From: Pelagibacter sp052048135
GTDB taxonomy: Bacteria > Pseudomonadota > Alphaproteobacteria > Pelagibacterales > Pelagibacteraceae
Length of the DNA stretch: 64,000 nucleotides
Direction: 5' to 3'
Assembly: GCF_052048135.1 (NCBI RefSeq)
Contig: NZ_JBNAIM010000002.1
Span: 992,001-1,056,000 of the forward strand
Position numbers and translations under genes: made by a program. Each line of letters starts with the position of its first letter. The first letter of the stretch is position 1. The notes beneath the pieces are model-generated. The model was not told where the DNA came from and did not search any database. It saw nothing but the letters and a program-made list of their open reading frames with translations. Positions 62,119 through 64,000 of this stretch are shown here, one piece after another.

Positions 62119-64000
62119 TTAGTGAACTATTTTTGGTTTTAAGCCCATTGCACCCAAAGCAGAACTTTGATCATCCTTATCCTCTGGTTTCTCTAAAACT
62201 TTATCTTTAGGATATACGTTTTTATTGATTATATTTTCAATTTCTTCTCCTGTTAAAGTCTCATAGGTCATTAAAGCCTTCGCAATTTTGTGTAAATCGT
62301 CTATTTTTTCAGTTAATATTTTTTTTGCTTGATTGTAGCCTTCATCAACTAATTTTCTAATTTCTTTATCAATTTTTTGAGCAACTGCTTCAGATACAGA
62401 TTGCGTTTGTGTTACTGATCTTCCTAAAAAAACTTCCTCTTGATTTTCGCCATATTCTACTGGTCCCATTTCTTCACTCATCCCATATTTTGTTACCATT
62501 GCTCTAGCAAGTTGTGTTGCTTGATTAATGTCTGATCCAGTTCCCCCACCTGCACCAGTAGTGATGTCATCTTTTCCAAATATTAGTTCCTCTGCAACTC
62601 TGCCTCCGAAACATACTGCTAACCTTGCTTTAAGATACTTAATTGAATAACCGTGTTTGTCTCTCTCTGGAAGATTCATAACCATACCTAAAGCTCTACC
62701 TCTTGGAATAATTGTTGCTTTATGGATTGGATCATAACTGGGCATGTTAAAAGAAACTAGTGCATGACCACCCTCGTGATAGGCTGTTAATTTTTTTTCA
62801 TCTTCAGTCATAACCATTGATCTTCTTTCAGCACCCATCATTACTTTATCTTTAGCTTCCTCAAACTCAGTCAAGGTTACAATTCTTTTATTCTTTCTAG
62901 CTGCTAATAAAGCTGCCTCATTAACTAGATTAGCTAAATCCGCACCTGAAAAACCTGGAGTTCCTCTAGCGATAGTTCTTAAGTTTACATCAGGAGCCAT
63001 CTTAATTTTTTTTACATGAACTTTTAATATTTTTTCTCTACCAATTATATCCGGATTTGAGACTACAACCTGTCTATCAAATCTTCCTGGTCTTAATAAA
63101 GCAGGATCTAAAACATCCGGTCTATTAGTTGCTGCAATTATTATTACACCTTCGTTTGTATCAAAACCATCCATCTCAACTAAAAGTTGGTTAAGTGTTT
63201 GTTCTCTTTCATCATTTCCACCACCTAACCCAGCACCTCTGCTTCTACCAACAGCATCAATTTCATCTATAAAAATTATACATGGAGAGTTTTTTTTACC
63301 TTGTTCAAACATGTCTCTAACTCTAGATGCTCCAACACCAACAAACATCTCAACGAAATCTGATCCTGAAATTGTAAAAAAAGGTACTCCTGCTTCACCA
63401 GCAATTGCTCTCGCTAATAAAGTTTTTCCTGTGCCAGGAGGTCCAACTAAAAGAGCTCCTCTTGGTATTTTACCTCCAAGTCGACTAAATTTTTTTGGAT
63501 CTTTTAAAAATTCTACAATTTCTTCAACTTCTTCTTTTGCTTCCTCAACACCAGCAACATCATTAAACGTAATTTTGCCTTTAAGTTCATTCATCATTTT
63601 TGCTTTGGATCTTCCAAAACCCATTGCTCCACCTTTTCCACCTTGCATTTGTCTCATAAAAAAAATCCAAACTGCGATTAATAACAACATCGGGAACCAT
63701 GATAACAATACGCCAAATAATGATGGCATTTTTTCATCAATAGGAGCTGCAGAAATACTTACTCCTTTTTCTGAAAGTTTTTCAATTAAATTTGGATCAT
63801 TTGGAGAATATGTTGTAAAACTTTTTCCATTAGAATAAACGCCCTTAATGTTATTACCTTGTATTTCTACTTTTAAAACTTCGCCGTTATCCACAGAAGT
63901 CAAAAATTCTGAAAAAATAATTTGATCACTTCCCCTATTATTTGATTGGGGATTTTTAAACATATTATATAGGCCAATAGTTAAAAAAACTATAATTGCC
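62119..64000 (-). CDS. ftsH: ATP-dependent zinc metalloprotease FtsH (5' end outside window)
   Basis: Membrane AAA+ protease for quality control and regulated proteolysis, including of RpoH. Counting from the first in-window Met (63963), the periplasmic domain spans about 15-80, the second membrane helix about 85-103, Walker A GPPGTGKT 174-181, Walker B FIDEIDAVGRSRG about 228-240, and the zinc site HEGGH near 395. The frame stays open upstream of that Met to the window edge, coding for a hydrophobic stretch (AIIVFLTIGLYN) that is clearly the first membrane helix, so the true start lies a little beyond 64000. Confidence 0.97.
   Translation of the reverse strand, partial: AIIVFLTIGLYNMFKNPQSNNRGSDQIIFSEFLTSVDNGEVLKVEIQGNNIKGVYSNGKSFTTYSPNDPNLIEKLSEKGVSISAAPIDEKMPSLFGVLLSWFPMLLLIAVWIFFMRQMQGGKGGAMGFGRSKAKMMNELKGKITFNDVAGVEEAKEEVEEIVEFLKDPKKFSRLGGKIPRGALLVGPPGTGKTLLARAIAGEAGVPFFTISGSDFVEMFVGVGASRVRDMFEQGKKNSPCIIFIDEIDAVGRSRGAGLGGGNDEREQTLNQLLVEMDGFDTNEGVIIIAATNRPDVLDPALLRPGRFDRQVVVSNPDIIGREKILKVHVKKIKMAPDVNLRTIARGTPGFSGADLANLVNEAALLAARKNKRIVTLTEFEEAKDKVMMGAERRSMVMTEDEKKLTAYHEGGHALVSFNMPSYDPIHKATIIPRGRALGMVMNLPERDKHGYSIKYLKARLAVCFGGRVAEELIFGKDDITTGAGGGTGSDINQATQLARAMVTKYGMSEEMGPVEYGENQEEVFLGRSVTQTQSVSEAVAQKIDKEIRKLVDEGYNQAKKILTEKIDDLHKIAKALMTYETLTGEEIENIINKNVYPKDKVLEKPEDKDDQSSALGAMGLKPKIVH

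Noticed and set aside
63311..63838. 175-residue frame antisense to ftsH
   Set aside because: Lies wholly opposite a highly conserved protease gene; low-complexity product with no recognisable motif.
1..64000. CRISPR arrays, insertion sequences, integrase genes, prophage or toxin-antitoxin modules
   Set aside because: None seen: no regularly spaced repeats, no transposase-like frames, and coding style is uniform along the window.

Overview
The window reads as a piece of a streamlined, strongly AT-rich alphaproteobacterial chromosome, most likely a marine SAR11 (Pelagibacterales) bacterium. Supporting signs are dense packing (start/stop overlaps, no gene-free stretch above about 300 bases apart from an RNA gene), lysine/asparagine/isoleucine-rich proteins, a circularly permuted (two-piece) tmRNA gene, ThyX as thymidylate synthase, and transporters and enzymes for osmolytes and amino acids. 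The assignment is made from gene content by eye; no search was run.

Region 1 (1-15.8 kb) is an uptake and catabolism region. An ectoine-utilization pair (EutA-like, DoeA-like) precedes the start of a PotA-type ABC ATPase cut by the window edge. Next comes a very long minus-strand gene train: periplasmic binding protein, LivH, LivM, LivG, LivF, AzlC, AzlD, GlaH/CsiD glutarate hydroxylase, a ProC-family reductase, then a second LivG, LivF, LivH, LivM set and a candidate 23-residue peptide. A second binding protein points at this train from the opposite side, and the two ends share a hairpin terminator. A LysE-family exporter upstream has a striking hairpin leader.

Region 2 (15.9-21.1 kb) holds a DUF2805 protein and glutaredoxin, then a compact minus-strand cluster: D-amino acid dehydrogenase, EamA transporter, D-2-hydroxyacid dehydrogenase, HDAC-family deacetylase, MsrB and a small membrane protein.

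Region 3 (21.2-38.3 kb) is core metabolism and envelope: HflK-HflC-DUF2065-HtrA-MiaA, then IlvB-IlvH-IlvC-LeuA (branched-chain amino acid synthesis), running without a gap into MreB-MreC-MreD-PBP2-RodA (rod shape). Mrp and ThyX converge beside the permuted tmRNA gene at 38.36-38.62 kb.

Region 4 (38.7-64 kb) is housekeeping: a PQQ-type sugar dehydrogenase homologue, an FkbM-type methyltransferase, SppA/SohB-GlyQ-GlyS-PpdK, long-chain polyprenyl synthase, PdxH, AroC, XseB-IspA-Dxs, TsaC, an ABC-2 exporter, tRNA-Arg(TCG), RluD, RpoH, and the FtsH-FolP-GlmM-ThiD-PurA train, whose FtsH start lies beyond the right edge.

The least ordinary items are the GlaH/ProC/AzlCD genes wedged between two Liv transporters, the lysE leader hairpin, the candidate microprotein, a MreC with an extra C-terminal coiled coil, and the dehydrogenase/deacetylase cluster. 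I saw no CRISPR array, insertion sequence, prophage or defence island.
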